DNA of 64,000 nt from Anaeramoeba flamelloides (GCA_027625915.1 JANTQA010000048.1:4278001-4342000); one strand, 5' to 3'; positions 25,801 through 39,700 are shown, numbered from the stretch's first letter. Notes: a model not told the origin generated them from the letters alone. Made by a program: numbers and translations.

Positions 25801-27766
25801 CCCCTATTCTTTTCAATTCTGGAAAATATAAAGAAAAAAAATATTTACAATGAATATACCCAACTGTAATTTTAAAAATATGAAATTATTTTGAATTATT
25901 TGAACAATATCTAATTTTATACATCAATATAAATCACAATTTTTAAAACTGTGTAAAAATATATAAATACATAGAAACCATTGAAAATTTGTATAAATTT
26001 CCATAAAATCACCTAGGTCACATGAATATTCTTAAAATTTAGATATCAGAATATGAAGAGAAAGAATATGTCTTATGTTTAAAAATATTCTAATATTGAT
26101 ATCATTAAAAAAAAAAAAAATACATGTTTATTGGAACTTGTATGTAAAAAATGATACATCGATTTTTATGTCTTTGTTAAAATTTCTAAATTTTTATTTA
26201 GGTATTAATACAAACAACAGAGGGGAAAATTTCTTCTCTAAAGGATCACATTAACAATTTCCCAAGTTTTATTAAAATATTTAGATCCAATACCTTTTAA
26301 ATTGTTAAGGAAAATACACCGTGATATTCTCTAATTTGAATGAAGAAACAATTTTGGATATATTTTTTAAGGACTAATAAAAAAAAAAATTGTTTATATA
26401 CATGAACTCAAAAATCCTTGAAAATGAAAACAAAAAAGCAAGATAATCACAATTTTTTTTATAAAAAAAATTAGGATCATATCAAAAATTCTCAATAAAA
26501 GACCCCAACTTTTGAAGAGTCGATGTCTATATATTTTGTCCATTGGATTACTAACAAGTTATACTTCCAATACAAATCATAAAAAGCTTACAGATGAATA
26601 ATGATTTTCTATTTGTTTTTTTTTTTTCGTTTTATTTCTTTTTTTTTCTTTACTTTATTTTTTTCGAAAATTAAAAGTCTCAATAACTCTTTCAAGGATA
26701 ATATTTTCTCTATTTTGATATTTTAAATAGAAAATTTATTTCCAAATACCCAAAACATTTGATTTATTTTTGTGTAACCATTTTTATTATTTGTCTCGTT
26801 TCTTTCCAAAAACAATTGCTAGTTCTCAGATAAATCGGATTGGGGGCGTGTTGGAAAGGTTTTGATTTATTTTCTTTTATAAGTATCCTATTAAAATGAA
26901 GATGGAAAAACGAGCTAGTTGTTTATATATTTAAAAACAAAAAAATTATATTAAACAGCCCATTTGGTATAAAATGATTTTATTTTACAAAATTGAGATT
27001 TCGATAAATTCCATACACTACCAAATACTTTGATAAGCATTTATCAAATTTTAACCAAATCAGAAAATGACAAACAACAATTCCTCAAGAATTTCATTCC
27101 CCCCTATTTTTATTTATAACAACACCTTTTAGAACATTTTCAACTTAATCAACATAACAAAAAAAAAGAATAGTAAATTTTCAATAATGTACTAATGTTC
27201 TCAAAATTGTTTTCGAATAAAATTTTTACAAAAAACGGATTTTTATCAACTTTTATTTTTAATTTTCCGTTTGAACAGAAAGTCAAATTTCGTAAATTAT
27301 TTCATTTTTTCCTTCAAAGATCTTACTTATGAAAAATTTATGAGATTTATGAACCAACAGGCCTTTATAAAACTTGACTCATTATATTTCAATTGTAAAG
27401 TTAGTCATTAAATAAAAATAATAGAAAGAGATTTTTCCGAACTTTTATTTACTTGAGGTAAATGTACATGAAGGAAAGTCTTATTTTCTTTTTAATTCTT
27501 TAATTGTAAATTCTCTCGATCAAGCAACTACTTTTGGACTTTTAATTTTTTTTATTTGGAATACTCCTTTGAAGGTTCTGGATTGTACAAATCTCATGAA
27601 AAATATTAAACTATTATTTACACCCATCCTGGCTATTAAGTAGTTAACCTATAGAAGCATATAAGGAATATTTAGAATTGTATAAAAAAAAACCTATTAA
27701 AAAATTAAAGAATTTTAAGTATCATTTTTATTACTTTTTTTTTGTCTTATTCTTTTTTACAAAAAA
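22842..27766. other. Divergent intergenic region, 4.9 kb, with repeat R4
   Basis: Lies between the 5' ends of the PP2A scaffold gene (minus) and the methyltransferase gene (plus), so both promoters should be here, but I recognise no core motif. From about 24640 to 25400 it carries modules of dispersed repeat R4: AATTCAAAAGAATT near 25040 and 25231, and TTCTGGTAAACCCAACGAT-like sequence near 24825. C-rich runs occur at 25455-25470. No gene was seen. Confidence 0.55.
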
Positions 27767-30700
27767 ATGAATCAAGGAAATGAAGAAGAGCAACTTCAAC
27801 AGATTGAATTATTTAACAAAACACTTGCCACGTATTTAGAATATGAAAGTAAACCATTCTTTTCAAGGGTGATCTTTTTTTCGAAAGCCTTCAAACAAAC
27901 CCCAAAACTTAAAAAAAAAACGTATAATTCCACCTATAGGATTTACCATGAACTCTCTTCAAAAAGAACAAAACACGATAAGCGGACTTTATTTAAAATA
28001 TGGGAAATACTTGGATGAAAAGCAAATCCTAACAAAATTTAAACGCCTGAACGAAGCTGTTGAGAAAAATTCTCATTTTCTTCATACTGTTGTAGCATCA
28101 CAATTATATGCAACAAACCAAACAGAAACTAATTTTCAAAAGTTATTCCAAGAAATCGTTCAGCAATTTTCAATAACTGAATATAACATTTCTAGAGTTA
28201 GAACAATTATCAAAATGGTTGTTAGGGATTGGAGTTCAGAGGTAAGATCATTTTAGTAACATAAAATCAAAAACAAATAAAAAATAATCCTCTCTAATTT
28301 TTCTTAAAGCAAGAAAAAATGCTAAAAGCTCCGTCGCTCACTCATCGGTTTTGTACCATAACAAAATAAAAAAATTTCTTGTAGCACGATCTTATTTTCG
28401 ATCTTGGGCTAATTGTTGAGCCTACCTCAAGTTGAGATCAAAAAAATTTCGGTACTACATTCCTTTTCAAAAAGTTCAAGAAAATTGCTTTCTCAAGTTT
28501 CTTCCAAATGGTAGACTAATGAGAATTAAACTATTTTCGGGACTAAACCGAAATTTTTTTTTTGATACACAAAAAGAAAACAACTTTTGAATATCTCTTG
28601 CTTTATGAGATCACCAAAAATGAAATTTAGTTGTAATTGAATTTAAACCAAATTTATGCTCGACTGTTTTTCAAATAACAGATACAAACTTGGGAAACTT
28701 GTGTTTCAAATTAAAAGCCATTTTTTCTTTTTTTTTTTCAACCTACACTTTAAAAGATCAAAGAAACAGATGATAAATAATAAGTAAATGTGTTAATGAT
28801 TTCTTAAAGTTCTACTCTAAAAAAAGAGATTCTAAAAATTAAACAATCAAATGTAAAATTATTTTCAAAAAATAGAAAATAAAACACAATTAAAAAAAAA
28901 AAAGAAAAAGAATATGTAAACAAAAAGAAAAGAACATAATAAGTCACCAGAATTTCTAAAAATGATTTTGAACAAATCAATAAAAGAGAATTAAAAGTTT
29001 TAACATCACATGAGAACAAAAATGATCTGAATTTGGGGCTACTTTTGAAGGAAAATTTTATCAAAATAAAATGAAATTTGATAAAAAATCTATTCAATTT
29101 TTTTTAATGGAAATTTAAAAAGTCATTGTTAGTGAAATAGCCAATGGAGGTTATCTGGAATTTTTATTGAAAATTTTTGGAATTAAATGAAAAATGTTGA
29201 AATATAAAAGAAAAAAAGATGAAAAATAAAAGTAAATTTAATGAAATTTCAAATGAGGTATTTATTTTTTTGATTATTTTATGTGAGAAAAAAGAAACAC
29301 TCACCAAAAATGGGAAAAAAATTTAAAAAAAAAAAATACAGTAAAAGAAATCGAGCAATGGAAAAAGTTTTCGGATACAATCATTATAAGATCTTCTAAT
29401 ACTATTGTTTCCTAAAATTTTGCTTCTTGAAATACACAAATTTACTTTAAGGCATGGTCTTTCTATTTATTTATTATTATTATTATTATTTTTGACTTTA
29501 AATTACCTTTTTTATTTTTTGATATTTTTTTTTTGTTGTTGTTGTTAGAAGAAGAAATATAAATATATAGAACAAAAGCAAATAATAAAGACCTTTAATT
29601 AATCCAAAGATCTATTACACATTTATTCCAATTCTAAACCAAAAAAAAAAAAAAGCCCAAAAACAAAAAGTAAAAAAATAAACAAATGAAAATCTTTAAT
29701 TTTTTTTTCATAAACTAATAAAAAAACTGAATTACACTGAGAATAAAAATAAATGATTTGTCTATATTGTAAACATTACTGAAAATGAAAAGTAAAATTT
29801 ACAATTCATAAACATGTCGACTTTTTTACACAATGACCAAAAGGTTTTATTAAGACTGTTAATTTGTTTTATTCCCGATTATACTAGGAAATGTGATAAA
29901 AATCCAATGAATATTCCCAAGAATTATCATGATTATTGTACACAAATTTCATTGAAAAAATTAATTAATGATTTTTTATTTGAAAATTTAAGGATTTTTT
30001 GAGGAACTATTCATCAAAATTCATTAAAGGATATTTAGAGGAAATATTATTGAAATTATTATTGAAATTTCAAAGTCAAATATTTTTTTTATGAAATTAA
30101 TTCAAACTTCATAAAAATTAAATGATTTCATATATATTTGTATATATGTAATAGTAAAAGTAAAAAAAAAAAAAATCAATTTTTGAATTTTTATTTATAA
30201 TACAAAGAAAAACCAAAATGAATTTTCTTATTTCAAATAAATAACACATCTTTTTTTTATTTTGTGTTATTTTATTATTAAAAATTTTAAAACAACCAAA
30301 GGTACCAATTTAAACAATAACTAGAAACACTGAATGCACTTTTAATCTTGGGTTTTTTTAAGAATAAATATTAATAAAAAATCTCCAATTAATAAATTGA
30401 TGTGACTTTTATTTTGAAAAAAAGTTTATATTACTTTATATACGCAGAATCAAAATGATTTTTATTTTTAAACTCTAATGGGTTATTTTATTTTTAATAA
30501 TAAAGAATAACCACTGAACAAAAAACACACCCTGTAATATATTTTAACATGTCATCATTTTTAATGGTGATTTGGATATTTTCTTATGGTTTATCAATTT
30601 TTGTTTTAATTTTGATTTACAGTGAAAGTTTCTAAATATATCATGTAAATAACCTTATTTATATAAACAATACATTCACTATAATGAAATTACCCACCTC

Positions 30701-31863
30701 GTTGCTTGATTTTAGTACTTGTAAAGGCTTTTATGATGTTTTATCGAAGACTTAATTTTTTGAATGAGATAATAATATGGGAACAAAAAAGAAAAAAAAA
30801 AAAAAAAAAAAAACAGGTATCTGTTAATTTACATTAAAAGGAAAAAAAAAAAATAATAAATACCACCCATACATATATAGTAAAATAAAATAAAAAAGCA
30901 AAACAAAAAACAACGGAGTTTCATTTCTTCATATATCCAATTTCCTAATATGATAAGCTCCTCCTAAATGATTTATTTATTTATTTGTAAAAATAAAATT
31001 AATAAGGATCATTTCAAATAAATAAAAAAAAAAAATAAGAGGAAAAATTATCTTCCAACTTTTTATTTAACACTTTTGTTTCTTTTTGTTTCTTTTCAAT
31101 TTTTATTTATTTTTATTTAATAATTATTCAAAATTTCACAAAGGGATTAGAAGAAAGAAAATCATCATATGGCGTAATTAAACAATATTTACTGGAAGCG
31201 CTTCCCGATTTAGAAGATCGAAAAAAATTTTCAATTTTAGTTCCAGGAAGTGGGATGGGGAGGCTTGCGTTTGATTTAGTAAGGGAAGGATTCCAAACAG
31301 AGGGGAACGAATTTTCATATTTATTATTGATAATGTCAAATTTTCTTTTAAATTCCGGGTTAGCGGTTAAAGAACTACCAATATTCCCATATGTATCAGA
31401 TACTGATAATATCCTCAAAATTGAAGATAGATTACAAGAAATCAAAATACCCGATACAAATACTTTTGAAATTCCCAAGGATTCAAAGTTCTCAATGTCT
31501 GGAGGTGATTTTGTGGATGTCTATAGGAAAGAGGAGTACAAGAATACCTATGATTGTGTTGTTAGCTGCTTTTTCTTGGATACTGCCCATAACATTCTTG
31601 AATATCTTGAAATTATAAAAAACATCTTAAAAGTTGGTGGTGTATTAATTAATTTTGGGCCATTAACCTATCACTGGTCTGGGATGAATAATGAAGTTTC
31701 TATCGAATTAAGTTTGCAAGAAATTAAAGAAATTTTAATCAAAATGGGGTTTGAATTTCTTATAGACGAAATTAAAAGCACTAGTTATTCAAATAATCAA
31801 AAATCAATGCACCATACTAACTACGATTGTGCTTTTTTCGTTTGTAAAAAAACTTCAAAGTAA
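27767..31863 (+). CDS. CARNMT1: Carnosine N-methyltransferase family (N2227) enzyme
   Basis: Three exons: 27767-27848, 27940-28241 and 31144-31863 (stop TAA), joined phase 1 then phase 0 to give 367 aa; human CARNMT1 is 409 aa. The N-terminal helical part (residues 1-128) ends in the family signature VRDWSSE. This is completed across the second intron by GLEERKSSYGVI, matching the RDWS-EG--ER pattern. Exon 3 holds the S-adenosylmethionine site ILVPGSGMGRLAF, an acidic GGDFVDVY stretch, YDCVVSCFFLDTAHN and the family block NFGPLTYHW, ending with DCAFFVCKK. The human enzyme transfers a methyl group to the imidazole of carnosine to make anserine, and relatives methylate histidines in proteins. 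The substrate in this protist is unknown. The first intron is 91 nt and the second 2902 bp. Family assignment is firm. Confidence 0.94.
28242..31143 (+). other. Giant intron (2902 bp) of the methyltransferase gene
   Basis: Donor GTAAGA right after the codon for the Glu of VRDWSSE; acceptor TTTCACAAAG just before GLEER; phase 0. It contains an inverted pair ATCAAAAAAATTTCGG (from 28438) and its complement near 28550-28571, simple repeats (ATT run near 29470-29490) and long A-tracts. A 62-codon frame at 29814-30002 has no recognisable family. No gene is supported inside. Confidence 0.88.
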
Positions 31864-32764
31864 CACATCAACCAGTATTATACATTAACCAATTCAAAAA
31901 GTATTGGAATATTGAAATGAATAATTCAACAATTAAAAGAATTTTAAAATAAAATATAGAATAATTTCAACTTTATTATATTATAGATTTTTAGTAAAAT
32001 TCTTTTTTTAACATATATACACCCTTCAACCGTCTTTTTACTTTTTATGCATCTATACTAAAATTAAAATTTTAGATTTTCTTCCATTTGGTTGGATTCA
32101 TTCCAATTAAGTTCTGTTTCGTTTAATATCTAATCAGAACACATCCAGTTTGTTTTTGATATAATCACGAACAAGGTTATCAATTCTTAAAATGAATTTT
32201 TATTATTTTTACCCTCTCCAAATACCAAAAAAAAAAAACAAAAAGAGAAGGAACATAATGAACCCAATGAACCCAAACAACTTAAAAAGGCATTTGGGAA
32301 AAAGTAAAAAATATAAAAAATAAAAAATTCGTTTTTTTTAACAAAGTTGTCAAAACAATCTCTGAGTTAATTATTTGATTTTTTGAAAAAATCTAGAATT
32401 CTTTAGCTACTAGTATACTTTTGGAGATAAATTTAAGAAAGTTATTTTTCAACTTGGGAGTCTGAATATTGTTGATTTAATCGTTAAATTTGTATCGAAA
32501 ATGTAGATTATTTTTGAAAATTCTTGTTTTTTTTCTTATTTAAATTAGGATCATTTTTAATTAATTAGAGAACAACTTTTAGTACTAATTTACAAATTGA
32601 ATTTTATAGAAAACTTTCAACCATATAAAACTAATATGATTTACTTCTAATACTAAAATACTTTAATTTTTCCCTTTTATACATTGTATACTAATCCCTT
32701 AAGATACCCCCCCTATCTGATAAATAACCATACAATTGAAAGGTTTTTATTTTTAGTGTTTCTT

Positions 32765-33372
32765 ACAGAAAAATACAAAACTACCTTGATCATCTAATAT
32801 GTCCTTAATAAAATTAAGCACTATTTTTTTCTGATTAATATTTTTCGAAATTAAGAACATAACTTAATTCAATTAAACACTGTAATAATTTTTTTTAGAA
32901 TAAAAATACTCTCGACTTTTGAATATCAAAAATATTTTTTGGAATTAGTGTGCACTTTTTTATTTTTTTTTGAAAAATTGGGATTGAGAAAAGCTTGAAA
33001 TCAAAGAATAAGTTAATATATTAAATTAGAATACTTTTCCAGAAAGTTTATCCTTTTAGTTTAACGTTTTTTTTATTTTACCATTTAAAACTAAAAAAAA
33101 CATTTGAGGACCAAATTAGTGCCTTTTGTGAAAAGAAAATTCCCCATAATTTAGAATTTGTTTTTGTAAATGAGTTTAAACAAGATAGTGTATCTAAAAA
33201 TATACATAATTTCAAGTTTGAATTCAATGATTTTGGCAAAAAATGTTTTCAAGAAAAAGCTGAATTGAAACTTTATTTATTTTTATTATTTCATTTTGTT
33301 TTTTTAATTGTATTAAATGGAAATTATTTGATCAGTTTTTCATTTTTAGTGTTTTTTGGGTCGTAGGGACAT
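32765..33372 (-). repeat. Dispersed repeat R1, inverted copy
   Basis: Reverse complement of 3505-4080 over about 600 nt. Shared stretches include CATTTTTAGTGTTTTTTGGG (33349), GTGCCTTTTGTG-like, TTAGTGTGCACTTTTTTATT and AATATTTTTCGAAATTAAG-like sequence. By eye identity is about 80 percent. Confidence 0.75.
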
Positions 33373-33469
33373 ATAAGATCTTTTGGTAACTATTTTATGT
33401 AAAAATTATTTGGAAAAAATCTTATGATTCTTATAAAAAAAACCCGATTGAAATTCTTTAATAAACTCT

Positions 33470-34870
33470 TTTTCAGTTAAAGAAGTATGATTATTGAAAA
33501 AAATAGAATCTATTAACTGATTTTTATCCAATATTCCTTTTAAAATATATTTTTAATTATTAGATCAGATTGTTTTTTCTAATTTTGTTTTTTTGATTTT
33601 TACTTTTTTTTTTTTTCGTTTTCTATTTTTTTTAAAAAAAGTCAATTCGAAAAAAAAAAATGTTTGATACTCCAACTTAACTTTTAAAAAAGTGAGCCTT
33701 TGTAATTTCTTATAAAATCAATACATTTACTATTTAAGAAAATATTATAGTTAACAAAGCAAATTTCCTAAAGAAATTGAGAAATTTTGAACAAAGTTTT
33801 AATGAAAAATGATCATGTAAAAATATTTTTTTAAAAAAATTAAACATTATATATTTTTTCTCTTTTTGATAACTTGTATTATAATAAACACTATTGGTTA
33901 ATATGAAATCTTTGGTTAATTATTATTTTTTTAAGATATTTTACAATTTAAGTTAGTAATTCCAATTTTTCAGGTTCTATTAATATTTTTTTTTCAATTT
34001 AATAGTAAAAAATCTTGTATATTTTTTCCATAGTTGTGCAGTTACAATACTATTTTAAATACATTTTAAATTTAAAAAATATCTTAAAACAGGGAATAAA
34101 TTATTTTGCCTGTTTAAGAATTATTTGTTCTTTATAATTGGAGAAAATATTTTTTTTTGATTTTGGAATAAAATGAAAATTAAATAAATTTTAAGTTAAT
34201 TTCTAAAATGAAAAAAAAAAAACGAGGAAAATTTTCGTTAGGATTTAAAAGAACCGAATAAAATTCATAGATTCTACTCAATTCCTTTGAATCCTGGATT
34301 ACCTTAGACACATAATAATTTTCACATTTATTTTTTTCTTTGTTTGAATTTTTTTAGAAGATAGGAGTGTTTTCAAAACTATTAGTTTTTATATATTCAA
34401 ATAAATATCCTAAAGTTGAATTAAACTAAAAAGAATTCTTACCCCCGTTTATATTAAATTTTTTACCCCAAAATAGACCTTTTTTTCTCAACTAAAGACT
34501 TTTAAAAAAGGTGGATATACTAACAACAATAAATACAATATCTTCATGAATTTAAAGTTCTGAAAATTTTATTACAATGAAATAACCTATATTATTCATG
34601 ATGAAAGGTATATGATAGAATTATTTTTGCCCAACTTTAATATTTCATTTGTATATTTTATACTAGCGAAAGGTCAATTTTTTTTGAATATTGTATTATT
34701 TTCAAAAATTTATAGTTTGTTCAGGTATTTCTTTTATGAATATCAACTTTCATCTAAGTTTTATAATTTCTCTTATTTCTAAGCAATCATCTGTTGACTT
34801 ATTCGTAAAAAAAAATATTTTTTTCATTTATTTGCAGGGTACCTTTGAGTGAAATCGTGTTTAGTTTAGA
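33470..34870 (+). repeat. Dispersed repeat R1, direct copy (second half)
   Basis: Resembles 51040-51640 and 63460-64000 in order and orientation: AGATCA then TTTTTTCTAATTTT, AAAAAAAGTCAATT followed by A-tract, CATTTACTAT, CTTTTATGAATATCAACTTTCATCT (same words in the 51.5 kb copy), and finally CCTTTGAGTGAAAT. It lies next to an inverted R1 segment, so the site is a composite of two insertions or of one rearranged copy. Confidence 0.6.
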
Positions 34871-34924
34871 GGAAATGTAGTAAAGTCCCAGCAAGTGCAG
34901 TTGAGTATCGTAGAGCGCCCAGTT

Positions 34925-35400
34925 TTCATATAATTCAAAAGAATTGAGAAAAATATTTGATTTTACTCAATTCTTTTAAATTCAGAAAAAGCAAACATCT
35001 GTTTTTGTTTTTAATTTTAGAAAATAAAAAAAAATCAAGACATTTTCTTTTATTTTTGAGAATTACAAAAAACCTCATTGCTCTTTTCTATAATATATTT
35101 TTGTTTCGATAATATATTGATTTTCAAATCAAAACAAAAATAATAAATAAACCTAACAGAGGTTTTCCTAGCATTTGAAAGAAAATAATAAAATCTTTGA
35201 TTTTACTCAATTCTTGTAAATTAAAAAAAAAAACCCTAGCGAAAGTGGAATATCAATTATTAATCACAATTTCTGGAATTTTTCTTTATTATTCATAATC
35301 TTATTGTTGTGTTTTTGGCCACCCGTAATTCTGGAAAACCTAACGATAGTGTATTGTTTTTAATTTTGACATTCAAACGATATTATTATTATTATCTATA
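34925..35400. repeat. Dispersed repeat R4
   Basis: Two modules of the pattern ATTTTACTCAATTCTTTTAAATT (34965) and ATTTTACTCAATTCTTGTAAATT (35202), preceded by the near-palindrome AATTCAAAAGAATT (34934). They are followed by TTCTGGAAAACCTAACGAT (35332). The same words recur at 24640-25400, and AATTCAAAAGAATT also near 59612. Confidence 0.5.
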
Positions 35401-36139
35401 TTAATACTTTAATACTTTATCTTCTTTCCCTTTTGGATTTTGATAAAAATTTCTTCATTATTCATTTCTTTCTATAATAATAAGAACAACATTTCATTTT
35501 ATTTAACTTTTAAGCAAAAACATATCAAAAAAACATAAGGAAAAAATTTTTCGAGTAAAAAGTTTAGCATTGTTTTTGATCGTACCCAATCAGACACTTT
35601 ATACTTATTTAAGTGGGCAATTTGAAAAAAAATTATTCTTTTTTTTCTTAAAAAGTTTTTTCTTGTAACTAGAAGTTAACCTGTTAAAAGAAAAACAAAT
35701 TACAATTTTTCTTTTTAATATATACACATATATATATATATATAATATATTTTCTATCATTTCTTGATTTTCTTCACACTCTCGAAATATCTTAACATTT
35801 GTAGATCTTTGTGCCAGTGAAAATTAATGTTCTGTTCCAAAAAAAAATTAAGCACTTTTACAAATTTGTTTTGAGAAGCAATATTTTAGAGTTTCCAATA
35901 TGATTTCTTTTTATTTCTAATAACAAGAGTATGGAAATTGAACAAGAGGAAAAAAATTACTGTAAAATTTTATATTTATGATTAATATTATAAAGCAGTT
36001 TGGCAAATTTATATATTGACGTACTTGGTTGGATTTTTGGATGAAAATTCCCAAAAATAGAATTCATTGGAAGAATCGGTGAACGGAAAGATAAATTTTG
36101 AACTTTACTATTTAAAAAGACAATTCAAAAATTTAAAAT

Positions 36140-36290
36140 ATGAGATTTTAAAAAATGATTCTGATTTTAAAATTAAAAATTTTTTTGATAAGAGTATGTG
36201 ATAAAACCTCCCAAAAACACCCCTAATAACCTTAGAAAGTGAGTCAATATTTTTGAAAAATAGTTTACATTCAGACTACTTTCTGAATTA
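36140..36290 (-). repeat. R1 fragment, inverted
   Basis: AATGATTCTGAT ... AAGTGAGTCAATATTTTTGAAAAATAGTTT matches the reverse complement of 3005-3130 and resembles 63345-63465. Confidence 0.5.
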
Positions 36291-36737
36291 TTTTTGGTTA
36301 TACAATAATGTAAATTTTCTTTTTCGATAAATCACCATTATGGACTAAATATTTAATTTTTTAATTTTGTTAAAAAAAAAAATTGTAATGTCGATATTTA
36401 AGAGTTATATAATATTTTATTATTATATAATCTATGTTTTTTTTTTTTAATTTATTTATTATTATTAAAATTAGATTTATATTTTTATTTACCAACTCAA
36501 TAGATACAAAATTATTAGATATAAATACATATATTATAGAATGTGAAATTTAATGATAATTTGATTATTCAAGTAGTATATAAACATTAACAAATCCTAT
36601 TTTCCATTTTAAATTTATAATAATAATTATGATTAGTATTATTTACACAAATACTGCCAGATTACATTATCTTATACACGTTTTATTTTTATTTTTATTT
36701 CAAAGTTCGTTTTCTTTTTTTCGATGGTTTATCCAAA

Positions 36738-39700
36738 TCATTTTTTTTTTTTTTTTTTTTCGCTATCTTTAATTTTACTTTTTCTTTTTCGTTGGTTTTT
36801 CTTTGGGCTTTTGTGTTTACTCTTCCTTGAACTCTTCCTTGGACTTTTATGTATACCTTTCCTTGGACTTTTCGTTGATCCTTTCCTTGGGCTTTTTTGT
36901 ATACTCTTCCTTGGACTCTTCCTTGGACTTTTATGTATACTCTTCCTTGGACTCTTCCTTGGACTCTTCCTTGGGCTTTCCATTGTACTCGGTTTTCGTT
37001 TTTTATCGTTTTTCGTTTTTCTTGTACTTTTCTTTTCTTTTTTATCTTTATGTTTTCTTTTACTTTTTCTTTTACCTTTTTTTAGGGCTTTAACTTTTTT
37101 TTCTTTTTTTTCTTTCTTATTTTTTTTCTTAATCTTGATATTTTTTGTGATTTTGTCCTTGTTTTTGTCATTAGTCTTATCATGTGTTGTCGATTTGAAA
37201 AAGAAATGGTCAAGTGTTTTGAGAGATTTTTTCGATTTATTTTTTGAATACCTCATTAATTTTTTTTTATCTTTATTCACATCCTTTTTGGTTTTTTTCA
37301 CATCCTTTTGTTGATCTTCCTTTTTTATTGTTTTTTTCTTTTTTCTTTCTAATTTTCTTTTTGGTCTTGTTTTTAAAGATCTTTTCTTCCCTTGATATTT
37401 TTTTTTTGGTATTTTTCTTTTCTTTTCTGAAATAATACCTCTTTGTTTGCTTTGTTTAAGCTTTTTAGCAAATGCTGTTTTAACCTTTCTGTTTAAAGTG
37501 TTTATATTTAATTGGTTTGGCTGAATCCTGCAATTTTTAAGTCTTTTTAAATCAATCACATTTGAAATTTCTAATAAAGAATCCCAATCTTCTTTATCCA
37601 ATTCATAACTATTCATCGTTTTTATAACTTTATTTGCCCCTTCTTCTCCCTTTTCTATTAATGGCTTTAACAATTTTTTATTGAATACGGGGAGATAATC
37701 TAATATGAAATCCCTTCTATTTGTTTTCGTATATTTTTTAATTTTTCCTTGCACATTTATTAAATCCTTTCTTCTTCTATTCGTTTTTGAAATATTTCCA
37801 AGTATCATTGGGAAAGAGAGACGATTATAACCAAGGCCCCCATTCAATAAATGAGCAGGGGTCACGGTGGAAGTGATACCATATAAGGTTAATAATTTCC
37901 ATTGTTGTTGCTTTTGTATTAATTTCATTATTTGGTCACTTAAGCTAATTGAAAAAACAGACTTTTGGTATTGTTGTAAATATTGAATTTGATTAAAAAC
38001 TTTGTTATTTGGCTGAATTTTTAAATAATTTTCATAAATGAATAATGGAATCATTTTGTAATCCATAAAAAAATGTTCTAATTTTTTATTAACTTTTGAA
38101 TAATAATTATTGTTTTTGATTAGTATATTATTATTATTCTGATAAAATTTGTTGTTGTTATTGTTATAAAAATTGTTGTTATAATTGCTGTTGTAATTAT
38201 TATTGCTGTTATTATAAGAATGATAATTATTTTGATTTTGATTTCGAGAAAAATTGTTATTGCAATTCTTATTTTCGTTTTTAAATAGATTTTGTGTAAT
38301 GGTAAATAGATTTGAATTTTCGTGTTCTACAGAAATATTTTGAATTTCATTACTTGATAGAGTAAAATTTGATGCTCTCCAAGTTTGAATTAAATTAATT
38401 GATCTTCTTAAATCACCAGCACATTGAGTAATTAATTGCTTTAAAAACTCATTTGAAAATAATCTTTTGCAATTTTCTTTTTCACAAATTTTTATTAAAA
38501 CTTGTATTCCATCCCATGTTTTAATTTGTGTTAATTTTAGATCTAAACAATACCTTACCAATGTTCGAATTTTTTCTGCATTTCGATCATTACAGATACA
38601 AATGATTGGTATTTTTGTTTGCTGTATTATTTTTATTAGTTCACGCATACCCCCATAATCACCACTTGAAATCCCATCAACTTCGTCCATAATTAAAACA
38701 ACCCGATTTGTAATTTTTTTTTTCCTTTTATTGATCTTTCGCTTCTCCATCTTAAAATTTTCTTCCCCGTTGCTGTTATGGTTACCATTTCTTGTTTTTG
38801 TCATTTGACCATTCTCAATTCGCAATTTCCTTTGATTATCTACGTTCATTGCTTGAAAAAGATTTGTTATGTTATGAGAAATTGTTGCCTCGGAAATTTT
38901 CTTTTCTAAAGAATTCTTATTTCTTAAATCACTTGCATTCATTTCAATGGGCACAAATCCTAATTCTTTAGAAATCACTATCGACATTGTTGTTTTTCCA
39001 ATTCCTGGTGGGCCTTTATTAATTAAATGTTTTTTTTTATTTTTTTTTATTGTTTTATTTTTTTTTATTTTTTTTTTATTTGTAGTTTATTATCATTTTA
39101 ATTTTCGATGGAATTAGAATATGTAAATACACTAGAGGTTTTTTGGATGATAAAGAAAAAAAATAATAGTTTTATAAAAAAAAAAATTATTTTATTACAA
39201 AAATTTACTTTGCAAATTAATACAAAAATATTTGATCTTTGAAGGTTTAATAAAAATTTTTTAAAAACTTTTTAATAAATGTTGAAACTATTTTTGGATA
39301 CAGTTGTTTTTAAAAATTTTTCACTCTTTTAAAACTTTGATCAAGTTTTCTATTTTAAAAAAGTGAAAACTTTTTCAGAATTAATTTTTTTTGAAAGTTT
39401 TCTGTTTTAATAAAGTGAAAACTTTTTCAGAATTAAAACTTTTTGAAAGTTTTCTATTTTTGGAATGGCTATTTTTAATAATAAGAATATTTAATTCCCA
39501 ATGAAAAAATTACTTTGTTTTTGAAGATTTGGATCATTTTCTCTGGAACTGCCCAGCCTATGAAAATAATCGTAAAATCTGGATATCTGAAATAAAAAAA
39601 TTAAACATCTCTAATATATTAAAAAATAATATTATTACTATTTTTGATATTATTAGAAAAAGAGATTCATCATATTTATTAGCACTAGTGGGTAATAAAT

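Larger units (their letters stand above)
31864..36737. other. Convergent intergenic region, 4.9 kb
   Basis: Lies between the 3' ends of the methyltransferase gene (plus) and RFC1 (minus). It is occupied largely by repeat copies: R1 inverted (32765-33372), R1 direct (33470-34870), R4 modules (34925-35400), an inverted R1 scrap (36140-36290) and a TA run near 35738-35755. No gene is supported. Confidence 0.6.

Noticed and set aside
29814-30002. 62-codon frame inside the methyltransferase intron (ICFIPDYTRKCDKNPMN...)
   Set aside because: Less biased than the noise frames but too short and unlike any family I know; no splice evidence.
36724-37314. 196-codon plus-strand frame rich in Leu and Phe, looking like a membrane protein
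   Set aside because: It is the antisense shadow of the Lys/Ser/Pro/Arg-rich RFC1 tail; AAA/AAG codons read backwards give Phe and Leu.
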